A stretch of 64,000 bases of DNA from Desulfuromusa sp. (GTDB lineage Bacteria > Desulfobacterota > Desulfuromonadia > Desulfuromonadales > Geopsychrobacteraceae). Positions 14,630 to 24,519 of this stretch are shown piece after piece. The stretch is taken from NCBI GenBank assembly GCA_016744595.1, contig JADGEB010000001.1, positions 1 to 64,000 on the forward strand. Reading direction: 5' to 3'. How positions within the stretch are numbered: the stretch's first letter is position 1; the number at the start of each line of letters is the position of its first letter. The notes under the pieces are model-generated. The model saw only the letters and a list, made by a program, of their open reading frames with translations, was not told where the DNA came from and ran no database searches. The position numbers were made by a program, and so were the translations under genes.

Positions 14630-16588
14630 ATGGGTGTTCCGTTGCTGGAGTTACGCCAAGTCTGTCGGATTTATCCCACTGGAGATGAACCTTTTAGAGC
14701 GCTTGATAGCGTTGATCTGCAGGTTAATGCTGGTGAAATGGTTGCCATTATCGGGACATCAGGTTCAGGGAAATCAACGTTGATGAATATTCTCGGTTGT
14801 CTGGATCCTCCTTCTCTGGGGGAGTATCTGATTGACGGACAAACGACAGCTGAGTTGAATAATGAAGAACTTGCCCGGCTCCGGCGCAATCGGTTTGGCT
14901 TTATTTTTCAGCGTTACCATCTTCTTCCCCATTTGGATGCGATTCAAAATAGTGAAATTCCGGCAATTTATGCAGGGATAAAAAAAACAGATCGAAAAGC
15001 CCGCGCCATTCAGCTTCTTGTCCGCCTGGGGCTGGAAGAACGTTGTCAGCATCGCCCTGGACAACTTTCTGGGGGGCAGCAACAACGGGTCAGTATTGCC
15101 CGTGCTTTGATAAATGGAGGTCAGGTGATTCTGGCCGATGAGCCAACCGGTGCTCTCGACAGTACAAGTGGTGAAGAAATGATGACTTTGCTCGGTGAAC
15201 TGCATCAACAGGGGCACACAGTGATTCTTGTTACTCATGATGTAGAAGTTGCCGCTTATGCTGAACGCATCATTGAGATGCGTGATGGGCGTATTATCAG
15301 CGATAAGCGGCAGAATAAGGCAGAGACAACAGCTTCACCAAAATCTTTTAGTCATGATGATTTCACTTCTGTCACAGGACTACGAACAATTGTTGGTCGG
15401 ATCGGGGAAGCGTCTCGTATGGCTTGGTTTGCTATGACGTCTCATCGGATGCGGACATTGTTGACAATGCTTGGCATTATTATCGGCATAACTGCAGTAG
15501 TCTGTGTCGTTGCATTGGGGCAGGGGGCGCAGCAAAAAATTGTTAGTGATATCAATTCGATGGGAACCAATGTCATCGATATATCACCAGGAAAGGGTTG
15601 GGGAGATACCCATTCGTCAACGATTCATACTTTAGTTCCTTCTGATCTTAAAATCCTGAAATCACAAAGCTATATCGACAGTGTCACCCCGACACTAAGT
15701 ACCAGCGCTCAACTGCGCTACCGCAATGTTACTGCTTCGGCATCGATCTCCGGTGTCAGTGAGGAATATTTTAGAGTTCGTGGTCTGGAGATTGACCAAG
15801 GAAGTATTTTTTCCACTGAGGAGGTCAAGCGATTGGCTCAAGTTGTGGTTATTGATTCAAATACGTCCAAGAAGCTTTTTGACGATAAGGAAGATTCTAT
15901 CGGCAAGGTGATTCTTCTTGGCAATCTTCCCTGTCGGGTGATTGGAATTACTCAGGAGAAGGAGAGCCCTTTTGGCAATAACCAGAATCTGAACGTCTGG
16001 ATTCCCTATACCTCAGCAATGGGACGACTTATTGGACAACGCTATTTCAGTTCAATCACTGTCCGCGTCAGCGACAGTTTTGATAATGCGACAGCAGAAC
16101 AAAATATTATACAGCTTCTCACTCGTCGCCATGGAACCGAAGATTTTTACACCAACAGCAGCGATACGATATTGAAAACAATTAATAAAACGACTGCAAC
16201 CATGACCCTGTTGGTTGCTGCCATTGCAGTCATTTCATTGGTTGTAGGTGGAATTGGAGTGATGAATATCATGCTTGTTTCTGTAACAGAGCGAACTCAT
16301 GAAATCGGTATTCGTATGGCCGTTGGTGCCCGGCAGAGTGACATCATGCAACAGTTTCTTATTGAGGCGGTTTTGGTCTGTTTGCTGGGTGGCAGTATCG
16401 GCATCCTGTTGTCCTATGGCGTTGGGCTGATTTTCCCACTGTTTGTCAGTAGTATCGCGATGAAGTTTTCGCCTTTGTCGATTGTTTTGGCTTTTGCCTG
16501 CTCCACTCTGATCGGTATCATTTTTGGCTTTATCCCAGCGCGTAATGCGGCTCGACTTGATCCGGTCGAAGCTTTGTCGAGGGATTAA
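14630..16588 (+). CDS. macB: MacB-type ABC transporter (ATPase fused to permease)
   Basis: 652 residues. ATPase domain 1-225 with Walker A GTSGSGKST, Q-loop (FQRYHLLPH), signature LSGGQQQR, Walker B VILADEPTGALD and H-loop VTHD. Then TM1 at about 275-300, a large periplasmic domain, and three C-terminal TM segments (about 525-550, 578-603, 612-638) as in MacB. It drives a mechanotransmission pump exporting macrolides, lipopeptides, haem precursors or toxins in known cases; substrate unknown here. Central gene of macA-macB-tolC with 2-bp spacings. Confidence 0.92.
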   Translation: MGVPLLELRQVCRIYPTGDEPFRALDSVDLQVNAGEMVAIIGTSGSGKSTLMNILGCLDPPSLGEYLIDGQTTAELNNEELARLRRNRFGFIFQRYHLLPHLDAIQNSEIPAIYAGIKKTDRKARAIQLLVRLGLEERCQHRPGQLSGGQQQRVSIARALINGGQVILADEPTGALDSTSGEEMMTLLGELHQQGHTVILVTHDVEVAAYAERIIEMRDGRIISDKRQNKAETTASPKSFSHDDFTSVTGLRTIVGRIGEASRMAWFAMTSHRMRTLLTMLGIIIGITAVVCVVALGQGAQQKIVSDINSMGTNVIDISPGKGWGDTHSSTIHTLVPSDLKILKSQSYIDSVTPTLSTSAQLRYRNVTASASISGVSEEYFRVRGLEIDQGSIFSTEEVKRLAQVVVIDSNTSKKLFDDKEDSIGKVILLGNLPCRVIGITQEKESPFGNNQNLNVWIPYTSAMGRLIGQRYFSSITVRVSDSFDNATAEQNIIQLLTRRHGTEDFYTNSSDTILKTINKTTATMTLLVAAIAVISLVVGGIGVMNIMLVSVTERTHEIGIRMAVGARQSDIMQQFLIEAVLVCLLGGSIGILLSYGVGLIFPLFVSSIAMKFSPLSIVLAFACSTLIGIIFGFIPARNAARLDPVEALSRD

Positions 16589-16590
16589 TC

Positions 16591-17997
16591 TTGATTCAGG
16601 TTTTTAGACATGAACTTCTCAGAGTTAGCACTTTTCTGCTTTTCAGCTTTGTGTGTAGTGGCTGTGGAATCTTGACGCAGCACAATTATTCGGCTCCGCA
16701 ATTTGACCTGTCAGAGTCATGGAGCAATGCCGAACTAAATGAAGAAAGCCTGGAGGGTGCAGAAAAATTCTGGGAGAGCTTTCATGATCCCGATCTTGAT
16801 CAACTCATTGAACAGGTTTTGTCGCTGAATAATGATGTTCGTAGTGCTGCTATCAAGGTTCAGCTGGCACGCCTTGAGGTCGGAATCAGTCAAACCGATC
16901 TGTTCCCGACTTTATCTGCCGGAGCCGATGCCAGCCATAGCTATGAACTTGACAGTGATGATTCAAGTCGCAGCTATGGGCTTTCTGCCGGGCTTAATTA
17001 TGAACTTGATCTGTGGGGTCGTTACTCCACTGCCTACAACGTTGCGCAACTGGAAGTTGAAGCCTCTATTGCGGATAAAAAAAGTACCGAGTTGTCGGTG
17101 ATTGGAACCACAGCAGAGCTTTACTGGCAGGTCGGTTATCTGAATCGGTCATTGCAGCTGACTCAAAACAATATTGCCACAGCAAAACACACTTTGAGAA
17201 TTGTTAAGGCGAAATATGCTGCCGGGGCGGTAGGGCATGCTGATCTGATTGACAGCCAACAAAGTTTACTAAACTTGCAGGTCAGCTTGAGCGGGCAATT
17301 GCAGAATCGGGTTGAAGCGCGCAATGCGTTAGCCATTTTTTTAAACTCGGCTCCAGAAAATAATTTTGCTGAACCAACGGCTCTTCCTGTGGGTTCTCTG
17401 CCGACAGTCAAGGCTGGAGTGCCAGCGGATATTCTACGCAATCGCCCGGATCTTCTGGCTGCAGAATTGCGTTTACGTCAGTCCCATGCACAAATTGGGA
17501 TGACTCAGCGCAGTTACTATCCAAATATAAGCTTAACCGGAAACCTGGGAACCAGTAGCACCCAGTTATGTGAACTTCTACAGAACCCGTTAGCGACTTT
17601 GGGTGCAGGGCTGGTTCTTCCTTTTTTACAATGGGATTTAGCAAAACTTGATGTTCAAGTTGCTGAAAATACATATCTTGAAGCGGTGGTCAACTTTCGT
17701 CAAACTCTCCACGCTGCATTGGCCGAAGTCGAAAACTCATTGTCTTCTCGACAGTACGATCTGCAACAGGGAAAGACACTGGAACAGGTCCTTTTCTTAG
17801 CCATCAAGACAGAGACAATCAGTCAGAATCGCTATGAAGTTGGTCGTGATGAACTGAGTGATTGGCTGGATAAACAAAATTTACGACGTGTGGCTGAACA
17901 AGCAGTGCTGGATAATCATTTGAATCAATTAAAGAATACGATGCAGCTGTACCTGGCTCTGGGTGGTTATCCTGTTGAAGGGCAGAAGAGTTTTTAA
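16591..17997 (+). CDS. TolC/NodT-type outer membrane efflux lipoprotein
   Basis: 468 residues from TTG 16591, two bases after the macB stop, with GAGGGA just upstream; no better start exists. The N-terminus has a lipoprotein signal with the lipobox region FVCSGCGIL, the Cys at about residue 26 being the likely acylated residue. Two outer-membrane efflux repeats follow (for example LSAGLNYELDLWGRY and LGAGLVLPFLQWDLAKLD), with long Gln/Ala/Glu coiled-coil helices. It completes the tripartite MacAB efflux system. Confidence 0.88.
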   Translation: MIQVFRHELLRVSTFLLFSFVCSGCGILTQHNYSAPQFDLSESWSNAELNEESLEGAEKFWESFHDPDLDQLIEQVLSLNNDVRSAAIKVQLARLEVGISQTDLFPTLSAGADASHSYELDSDDSSRSYGLSAGLNYELDLWGRYSTAYNVAQLEVEASIADKKSTELSVIGTTAELYWQVGYLNRSLQLTQNNIATAKHTLRIVKAKYAAGAVGHADLIDSQQSLLNLQVSLSGQLQNRVEARNALAIFLNSAPENNFAEPTALPVGSLPTVKAGVPADILRNRPDLLAAELRLRQSHAQIGMTQRSYYPNISLTGNLGTSSTQLCELLQNPLATLGAGLVLPFLQWDLAKLDVQVAENTYLEAVVNFRQTLHAALAEVENSLSSRQYDLQQGKTLEQVLFLAIKTETISQNRYEVGRDELSDWLDKQNLRRVAEQAVLDNHLNQLKNTMQLYLALGGYPVEGQKSF

Positions 17998-18020
17998 CTT
18001 ATAAGACGTGTGGGAATAAA

Positions 18021-18743
18021 ATGACAGAGTTATCTAGAAGGTTGGTGACGACAGACAAAACCATCTTTTTGGTCAATATCAATAGCAGTTTAGATCCTTC
18101 CCTGTTGAAGAACCTTCAGCACGAAGGGTATGTCGTTCAGCAACTTGCAAAAGATCAACTCAACATTGACCTGTTTTCAACCTGTTCGCCTGATCTGGTT
18201 CTAATCGATATGGTATCCCCATCAATGGAAACTGTCAGTGTCTGCAGAAATATCAGAGAGGGATATTCTGGGCCGGTCTTGATTTTTTCTGAGGAAGCAG
18301 GTGAAATGTTACAGGTTCTGGGGCTTGAAATGGGAGCTGATGACTTTTTAATCAGACCTCTCAGCCCACCGCTTTTACTCGCAAAGATCAGGGCATTATT
18401 GCGTCGTAACCTGGCAACGCAAACCTACGAGAAGATTGTTCAATTAGGTGAATTAAAAATTGATGCAACCAGGCGAGAGGTCAATTGCTGTGGAAAGGAT
18501 ATCTTGCTCACCGCCCGTGAGTTTGATTTACTGTGGTGTTTGGCAGAAAAAGCGAGAACCATTATCAGTCGTGATGAAATCCATCAAGCACTGTATCGTT
18601 CTGAATACAATGGTTTTGATCGTTCAATTGATATGTACATTTCAAGAATAAGGCAGAAAATTGGCGATGATCCACAAAACCCACGCTATCTAAAAACTAT
18701 CCGTGGTGCCGGATATCTTTTGGTCGAGAATATCGTCAATTAG
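18021..18743 (+). CDS. OmpR-type regulator with degenerate receiver domain
   Basis: 240 residues. The C-terminal winged helix (about 135-236: LTAREFDLLWCLAEKARTI; FDRSIDMYISRIRQKIG; TIRGAGYLL) is typical and RstA-like. In the receiver the acceptor D63 is kept (LVLIDMVSP). However, the metal-binding acidic pair is missing (FLVNINSS at 18-21) and the invariant Lys is Arg (IRPLSPP, R112). Such receivers often cannot be phosphorylated in the usual way. No kinase gene adjoins it. It lies 23 bp after the efflux outer-membrane gene on the same strand, and may be co-transcribed with macAB-tolC. Confidence 0.85.
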   Translation: MTELSRRLVTTDKTIFLVNINSSLDPSLLKNLQHEGYVVQQLAKDQLNIDLFSTCSPDLVLIDMVSPSMETVSVCRNIREGYSGPVLIFSEEAGEMLQVLGLEMGADDFLIRPLSPPLLLAKIRALLRRNLATQTYEKIVQLGELKIDATRREVNCCGKDILLTAREFDLLWCLAEKARTIISRDEIHQALYRSEYNGFDRSIDMYISRIRQKIGDDPQNPRYLKTIRGAGYLLVENIVN

Positions 18744-19145
18744 CTTTATCCCTGTTGCAAAATTTCTCAGTACTATCCCTTCTTTTTAAATTCCATAAAA
18801 GCAGTGAATAATTTACCTGTTACCTGCGTTATCTGGGGACATGTACTTGTTACGTGTCTACAGATAACTACTCTAAACGAGTACCAGGCGGGGCAGTCTC
18901 GATTTTTCTGTGTCAGCTTTTTTTGTTTCTTCTTCATTCCCCAACCTTTTTCAACGCATAAATCCCTTTCATTTTAATAAGTAACAATATGTATCTTTTG
19001 TGCAGCAAAACCTGACCAATCAGCAACACAACTCCCATACAAAATGAGCTGTTTCTTCCCGAAATATACCTATCAAGAAACAATCAAAAATAATTTTGTC
19101 GTTGCGATTTGTTTTAGGGAATACCAACACAAGGGAGAAAACAAT
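18744..19145. other. 400-bp gap before the flagellar genes
   Basis: No gene is supported. I looked for sigma-54 (GG-N10-GC) and sigma-28 promoters ahead of fliD and found no convincing match. An in-frame ATG-less extension of the fliD frame reaches back to 19044 but lacks a ribosome binding site. The stretch is pyrimidine-rich in the middle (about 18905-18960). Confidence 0.4.
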
Positions 19146-20450
19146 ATGAGTGCAATTACTTTCAGTGGTCTTGCTTCCGGGTTGGATACCGATTCAATTA
19201 TCGAATCTCTGATGGAAATAGAGAGAGAACCAATTGATAGCCTTGAAGCTGATGTTGAATATTTTGACTCGGAAACTGAAGCGTTTTCCAATATCAGAAC
19301 AACACTTGTTGCTCTACAAGATGCTGTTGAAGCAATGGATACAGTCAAGGAGCTTTCAGCTTACAGCGCAACGTCCAGCGATCAAACCCTGTTGTCAGCA
19401 ACGGCTGAAACCACAGCAAGTGCAGGAACCTATCATATCGAGGTTATCAGTCTTGCGGAAACCCAGAAAGATGTCAGTGCCGAAGGATTTTCCGATACCG
19501 ACACTGAAACTCTCAGCGGCAGTCTGACGATTGGTGGAACCACGATTGATTACAGTGATGTCACTCTTTCGGTGCTGGTCGATCTGGTCAATGACAGCAA
19601 CGTTGGGCTGCAGGCAACAATGATCAATGACGGAACAGAGTCCGGCTACCGACTGATTTTGAGCGGTGAAGAAGCCGGAGTGGAAACAACTGTTCTCGGA
19701 ACCGGAAGTATCAGTATTGATACTGCAAGCGATGGCCACACTTACGATTCTGCGCAGGCGCACATTGTTGTTGATAATATCGATATCTACAGCAATGGAA
19801 ACACCCTGACCAGTGCCATTCATGGCGTGACTCTTGATTTACTTAATGCCGAAAGTGGAGAGACCCTTACTGTAACAGTTGCATCCGATACCAGCCAGAT
19901 TGCAGCAACTGTGGATACCTTTGTCAGTGCTTATAACAGTGTCATCGATTTACTTGCTGATGAAGGTGAAAACGGCTGGGGAAATGATTCAAGCCTCACT
20001 TCTATCCAACGGAAGATGCAGAACTACCTGGTAACGCAGGTATCTGGATCAGATTCTTTAACCAGTTTGGTGCAACTTGGATTTAAAACTGATTATGAAA
20101 CTGGTCAGCTCAGTGTTGACAGCTCTGTGTTTAATGAAGCTCTGAGCAGTGATCCTGAGGGAGTTCTGGGACTCTTTGCTGGCGATAGTGAAACTGATGG
20201 AATAGCTGATCTGTTTGGTGATTATCTTGATGTACAAACAGACAGCGTTGATGGTGTATATGCCCGCCGTAAAACAACCAATGATGCCAATATCACACGC
20301 ATTGAGAACCGTGTTGAGATTATGGAAATACGCCTGGAAAAAAGGGAAGAATATCTACGCGCTCAATACACCGCACTGGAAACGTTGATTTCAGAAATGA
20401 ACGCCCAGACCAGCTATCTTGATGAAATATCCGCTTTAAATTCTGATTGA
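19146..20450 (+). CDS. fliD: Flagellar filament cap protein FliD
   Basis: 434 residues from ATG 19146, preceded by AAGGGAG at a good distance. N-terminal FliD_N signature (SGLASGLDTDSIIESLMEIE), a variable beta-rich middle with many Thr/Ser/Asp, and C-terminal FliD_C ending in a coiled coil (RIENRVEIMEIRLEKREEYL). FliD caps the growing filament and is exported by the flagellar type III system. First gene of a seven-gene flagellar run (fliD-flgD-X-flgE-flgN-flgK-flgL). No FliS chaperone or flagellin gene adjoins it, unlike many fliD loci. Confidence 0.9.
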   Translation: MSAITFSGLASGLDTDSIIESLMEIEREPIDSLEADVEYFDSETEAFSNIRTTLVALQDAVEAMDTVKELSAYSATSSDQTLLSATAETTASAGTYHIEVISLAETQKDVSAEGFSDTDTETLSGSLTIGGTTIDYSDVTLSVLVDLVNDSNVGLQATMINDGTESGYRLILSGEEAGVETTVLGTGSISIDTASDGHTYDSAQAHIVVDNIDIYSNGNTLTSAIHGVTLDLLNAESGETLTVTVASDTSQIAATVDTFVSAYNSVIDLLADEGENGWGNDSSLTSIQRKMQNYLVTQVSGSDSLTSLVQLGFKTDYETGQLSVDSSVFNEALSSDPEGVLGLFAGDSETDGIADLFGDYLDVQTDSVDGVYARRKTTNDANITRIENRVEIMEIRLEKREEYLRAQYTALETLISEMNAQTSYLDEISALNSD

Positions 20451-20479
20451 AACTATAAGAAAAGTTAAAGGAGATAACC

Positions 20480-21136
20480 ATGTCTATTGGCAGTGTGACT
20501 GATACCAGCAGCAGTAATTATAGCAGTTCCCTCACCGGGGGAAGCTCTCTCGGGAAGGATGACTTTCTTACTTTGTTGGTTGCTCAACTGGAGAATCAGG
20601 ATCCACTCGATCCACAAGAAAATTCGGAATTTATTGCACAAATGGCTCAATTCAGTGCTCTGGAGCAACAAATAACGACCAATGAAACATTGGAGTCGAT
20701 TTTGTCTTCGAACCAGACAATTGAGCAACTCTCGGCCTTCAATTTATTGGGACAGACCGTTGTTGCGGAGCAGGATTCATTCACTTTGGGGAGTGATGAG
20801 GTCGAGATGGGGTTTTCTCTCGATCAATCAGCGGAATCGGTCACGCTGGCAATTCTTGATACTGGTGGCAGTGTTGTTGCCACTCTTGACTTTGATAATG
20901 CCGAGGCTGGAACAACTTTTATCTCCTGGAATGGTTTGGATAATTCGGGAAATTTATTATCCACAGGTGATTATTCGGTTCTGGCAACAGCAACTTATAG
21001 CGATGAAAGTAGTGAATCTCTGACCATTCTGCAGCGTGCTCAGGTGACGGGAGTCGATACCAGCGGAGACACCTTGTTGGAAACAGATCAAGGATCATTG
21101 GATCTCAGTCAGTTAGCTTCAGTCAGTAGTAATTAA
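20480..21136 (+). CDS. flgD: Flagellar hook-capping protein FlgD
   Basis: 218 residues with ribosome binding site AAAGGAG. N-terminal FlgD domain (LGKDDFLTLLVAQLENQDPL, then NSEFIAQMAQFSALEQQ), then the FlgD Ig-like/Tudor region (GTTFISWNGLDNSGN). FlgD caps the hook during FlgE assembly and is exported by the flagellar type III apparatus. Lies 29 bp after fliD and 13 bp before the next small flagellar-operon gene. Confidence 0.92.
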   Translation: MSIGSVTDTSSSNYSSSLTGGSSLGKDDFLTLLVAQLENQDPLDPQENSEFIAQMAQFSALEQQITTNETLESILSSNQTIEQLSAFNLLGQTVVAEQDSFTLGSDEVEMGFSLDQSAESVTLAILDTGGSVVATLDFDNAEAGTTFISWNGLDNSGNLLSTGDYSVLATATYSDESSESLTILQRAQVTGVDTSGDTLLETDQGSLDLSQLASVSSN

Positions 21137-21149
21137 CAGTGGAGATTAT

Positions 21150-21443
21150 ATGGAGAACACGGAATCAAAATCAGGAGCTGACGTTGCTATTAAATTTTCA
21201 AAACATGCCAATCAACGTCTACAGAAGCGAGGACTTGAATTGTCAGCGGAGAGCTTGGCGCAATTAGCAACAGCGGTCAATTCTCTGGCTTGCAAAGGAG
21301 GACGTTCTTCTTTGGTGATGTTTGATCAACTGGCTCTGCTGGTGAGTGTGACGAAACGAACCGTGATTACAGTCATCGGACGTGAGCAATTACAAGAAAA
21401 TGTATTTACCAATATTGACAGCGTTATTTTTGTCTCAGTTTAA
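21150..21443 (+). CDS. Conserved flagellar-operon protein (TIGR02530-like)
   Basis: 97 residues, soluble. The sequence IKFSKHANQRLQKRGLELS and the downstream LALLVSVTKRTVITVIGRE match the small 'flagellar operon protein' family found between flgD and flgE in many bacteria. The function is unknown; constant placement between hook-cap and hook genes suggests a hook-assembly role. The ribosome binding site is weak (GTGGAGATTAT). Confidence 0.75.
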   Translation: MENTESKSGADVAIKFSKHANQRLQKRGLELSAESLAQLATAVNSLACKGGRSSLVMFDQLALLVSVTKRTVITVIGREQLQENVFTNIDSVIFVSV

Positions 21444-21465
21444 ACGTTAAGAAGGAGCGACTAGC

Positions 21466-22737
21466 ATGGGACTTTCAAGCACACTTTATACCGGAATCAG
21501 TGGCCTTAAATCAAACTCGGAAGCGATGAGCGTGACTGGCAACAATATTTCAAACAGCAACACCGTCGGTTTTAAATCGAGTGCAACATTATTTTCTGAT
21601 GTTCTGTCTGCCAGTATCTCCAGTGCCAGCGGGTCATCTCAGGTGGGTCGAGGGGTACAAATTTCAACGGTCTCCACCACTTTCAGTCAGGGAGCCTTTC
21701 AGAGTACCTCCAGTTCAACTGATCTGGCTATTGAAGGTGATGGTTTCTTTATGGTCAGTACCGCTGATTCTGAAGAGGTTCTCTATTCCCGAAATGGTTC
21801 TTTCAGTTTCGATTCAGATGGATATTTAACCAATGCTGAAGGTTATCTGGTTCAGGGAAAATTATATGATGAAAATGGGGATCTGGTTGGTGGTGATGCC
21901 ACTGATATTCAGGTCGATTTTGATAGTCAGATTCCCGCTCATCAGACAGAAGAATTAACTCTGACAACCAATCTGGATTCGTCCTCAGATATCATCACGG
22001 CATTTGATATTACCAACCCTGATGATACCTCAAACTATTCCACTTCGACTCAAATCTATGATTCTCTTGGTGATACTCATCTGGTGACGACTTATTTCAC
22101 AAAAACTGCCGATCAGACTTGGGAATGGCATATGGCCGCAGATAGTTCGGAGTTGGACAGTTCTATTGCTGGTCTCGATGATCTGACCGAAATTGCTACT
22201 GGAACCCTGACCTTTGATAGTTCGGGAAACCTGTTAAGTGGGGAAACGGCAACCACGGCTGCTGGAGATATTATCTGGACAAATGGTTCTGATGCAACGC
22301 AGCAGGTTGAAATGACTTTTGATACCACCCAGTTCAGCAGCTCATCAGTCGTTATTTCCCAAAGTCAGGATGGTTATTCGCCAGGTGAGGTGGTTGATGT
22401 GTCAATTGATGATTCCGGGACAGTGGCTGCCAGCTATTCCAATGGCGAGACGATTGATATTGCAATGTTGACGTTGGCAACCTTTGTAAGCCCAGAAGGT
22501 TTGTTCAAGCAAGGAGGGAGTCTCTATGCCGCCAGTAGCGCATCCGGTTCTGCCAGTGTTGGAACCGCTGGAGCCTCACAGGGATCCATTTATACCAGCA
22601 GCTTGGAGCTTTCAAATGTCGACCTGGCTCAAGAATTTGTCAACCTGATTACAATTCAGAATGGCTACTCGGCCTCATCGAAAGTCATCACCACGACCGA
22701 TGAAATGTTGCAGGAACTGATCAATATGAAGCGCTAA
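21466..22737 (+). CDS. flgE: Flagellar hook protein FlgE
   Basis: 423 residues. N-terminal rod/hook motif (LYTGISGLKSNSEAMSVTGN, NISNSNTVGFKSS), a central FlgE D1/D2 region, and the C-terminal flagellar basal body domain (SNVDLAQEFVNLITIQNGYS, ending VITTTDEMLQELINMKR). Polymerises into the flagellar hook. Ribosome binding site AAGGAG upstream of ATG 21466. Confidence 0.93.
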   Translation: MGLSSTLYTGISGLKSNSEAMSVTGNNISNSNTVGFKSSATLFSDVLSASISSASGSSQVGRGVQISTVSTTFSQGAFQSTSSSTDLAIEGDGFFMVSTADSEEVLYSRNGSFSFDSDGYLTNAEGYLVQGKLYDENGDLVGGDATDIQVDFDSQIPAHQTEELTLTTNLDSSSDIITAFDITNPDDTSNYSTSTQIYDSLGDTHLVTTYFTKTADQTWEWHMAADSSELDSSIAGLDDLTEIATGTLTFDSSGNLLSGETATTAAGDIIWTNGSDATQQVEMTFDTTQFSSSSVVISQSQDGYSPGEVVDVSIDDSGTVAASYSNGETIDIAMLTLATFVSPEGLFKQGGSLYAASSASGSASVGTAGASQGSIYTSSLELSNVDLAQEFVNLITIQNGYSASSKVITTTDEMLQELINMKR

Positions 22738-22760
22738 TCTTTATTAAGGGTTTATCTCAA

Positions 22761-23114
22761 ATGAATGCTGACTTGCGACATAAACTGAAACAACTTGAAC
22801 AATTGATACAACGGGAACGGGAATCAGCTCGTAATCTAAATGTCTCAGAACTGCAAACAATCCAGGATGAAAAGGGGTTGTTGTTGACTGAATTACAAGC
22901 ACTTTCTGGCGGTTGTACGGATGAACTGAAAACTGTTGCTACACGGCTACAAAAAGAAAATCGTCGCAATGCACAGCTTCTTTGGACAACGCTGAACTTT
23001 TTACGTCAATCAATGTGCAACTGCTCACAGCAAATAATGCCAATACTCTACGGCAGAAGAGGCAACTCTATCCAGTCAGCGGCTATTGGCGTGCTCCATC
23101 AAGGGAAGGTATGA
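22761..23114 (+). CDS. flgN: FlgN-like flagellar export chaperone
   Basis: 117 residues, all-helical, Gln/Arg/Glu rich (LKQLEQLIQRERESARNLN; TRLQKENRRNAQLLWTTLNFLRQ), consistent with the FlgN family of chaperones for FlgK and FlgL. Sequence conservation in this family is low. The call rests on size, composition and its position directly before flgK, where flgN is usually found. The stop almost abuts the flgK start (1-bp gap). Confidence 0.75.
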   Translation: MNADLRHKLKQLEQLIQRERESARNLNVSELQTIQDEKGLLLTELQALSGGCTDELKTVATRLQKENRRNAQLLWTTLNFLRQSMCNCSQQIMPILYGRRGNSIQSAAIGVLHQGKV

Positions 23115-23115
23115 C

Positions 23116-24510
23116 ATGAGTCTTTATGCTTCTTTATCTATCGGTGCCAGCGGTCTCTGGATTAACCAGAAAGGGATAGAAGTCACTGGCAACAATGTTG
23201 CCAATGTCAATACAGAGGGGTATTCCAGGCAAACATTGGAACTCTCATCGACTCCGGCTCTTGAATTCAGCGGTCAAATGATTGGCCAGGGAACGACTGT
23301 CAGTAGTATCAGTCGAGAAACCAATAGTTTTGTCAGTAAACAACTGACCGGAAAAATTGCCGATTATGGTGAAGAAAATGGCAAAAGCTTGCCCTTGGAG
23401 GAAATCGAGAGAATTATCACGATTGATGATGACAGTTTGTCCTCCAGCATTGATGAGTTTTTTGACGCATGGGAAGAGTTAAGCACAGATTCTTCTGCAT
23501 CTCTTCAGCGACAGCAGGTGATGCAATTAGGCGAGAACCTGGCATTGGAGTTTCAATCCATGGTCAGTGATCTGAATTCTGTTCAAGAGGGGATCAATGA
23601 TGATCTGTCCGGAACAATTTCTACCCTGAATCAGCAACTTCAGGAAATTGCTGATCTCAACGTTCAGATTGTCACTGCGGAGTCGACTGGGGTGTCGGCA
23701 AATTCCTTGCGCGATCAGCGTGATCTGCTATTGCAAAGCGTGTCCGAAGTTGCTGGAATTAATTATTATGAAGAGTCTAACGGTATGGTGTCAGTGCAAC
23801 TTACCAGTGGTCTGCCATTGGTAACCGCCGACACAGTGAGCACTCTGGCAACGGAATGGGACTCGGGAACCTTGAGTCTGACGCTGACCAGCGGAGCCTC
23901 AACAAAAGATTTGAGTGGCAACGATTTTGGTGGAGAAATCAGTGGAATACTCGAAGTGCGGGATGACTATATTCCCGAACTGACCGATCAACTGGATACC
24001 CTGGCTTATAACTTGGCAACCGCAGTCAATAGTGTCCATACCGGGGGTGTTGATCTGAAGGGAAATGGTGGACTTGATTTTTTCAGTTTCTCCAGTTCTG
24101 GCTCGGATCCATGGACGGGTGCTGCCTCGACTTTAAGCATGGAATTGACAGAAACGTCCCAAGTTGCAGCCGGAACCATTGCTGCACCTGACAATCAGCT
24201 GGGCGATAACGAAAATACTCTCAATATGGTTGCTCTACACAGTGAAACACTGATCGATGGCACCAGTACTTTCAACGATTACTATGCCACGATTGCTTCC
24301 AGCGTCGGTTTGACTGTCAGTCAGAATACATCGGCACTTGAAAGTGCTGATGATGCCCTGACTCAGATGCAGAATATGCGCGACTCTATTTCTGGAGTTT
24401 CTGTTGATGAAGAGATGATCCTGTTAACCCAATATCAGAGTGGCTATGAAGCTGCAGCACGATTTTTGACCGCCGTTGATGAAATGCTTGAAACCCTGAT
24501 GAGTATATGA
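23116..24510 (+). CDS. flgK: Flagellar hook-associated protein 1, FlgK
   Basis: 464 residues from ATG 23116, preceded by AAGGGAAGG. N-terminal motif (LSIGASGLWINQKGIEVTGN, NVANVNTEGYSRQ), a FlgK helical region (about 90-200), and the C-terminal domain ending YQSGYEAAARFLTAVDEMLE. First hook-filament junction protein. Translationally close to flgN upstream and followed nine bases later by flgL. Confidence 0.93.
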   Translation: MSLYASLSIGASGLWINQKGIEVTGNNVANVNTEGYSRQTLELSSTPALEFSGQMIGQGTTVSSISRETNSFVSKQLTGKIADYGEENGKSLPLEEIERIITIDDDSLSSSIDEFFDAWEELSTDSSASLQRQQVMQLGENLALEFQSMVSDLNSVQEGINDDLSGTISTLNQQLQEIADLNVQIVTAESTGVSANSLRDQRDLLLQSVSEVAGINYYEESNGMVSVQLTSGLPLVTADTVSTLATEWDSGTLSLTLTSGASTKDLSGNDFGGEISGILEVRDDYIPELTDQLDTLAYNLATAVNSVHTGGVDLKGNGGLDFFSFSSSGSDPWTGAASTLSMELTETSQVAAGTIAAPDNQLGDNENTLNMVALHSETLIDGTSTFNDYYATIASSVGLTVSQNTSALESADDALTQMQNMRDSISGVSVDEEMILLTQYQSGYEAAARFLTAVDEMLETLMSI

Positions 24511-24519
24511 GGTTGTCTT

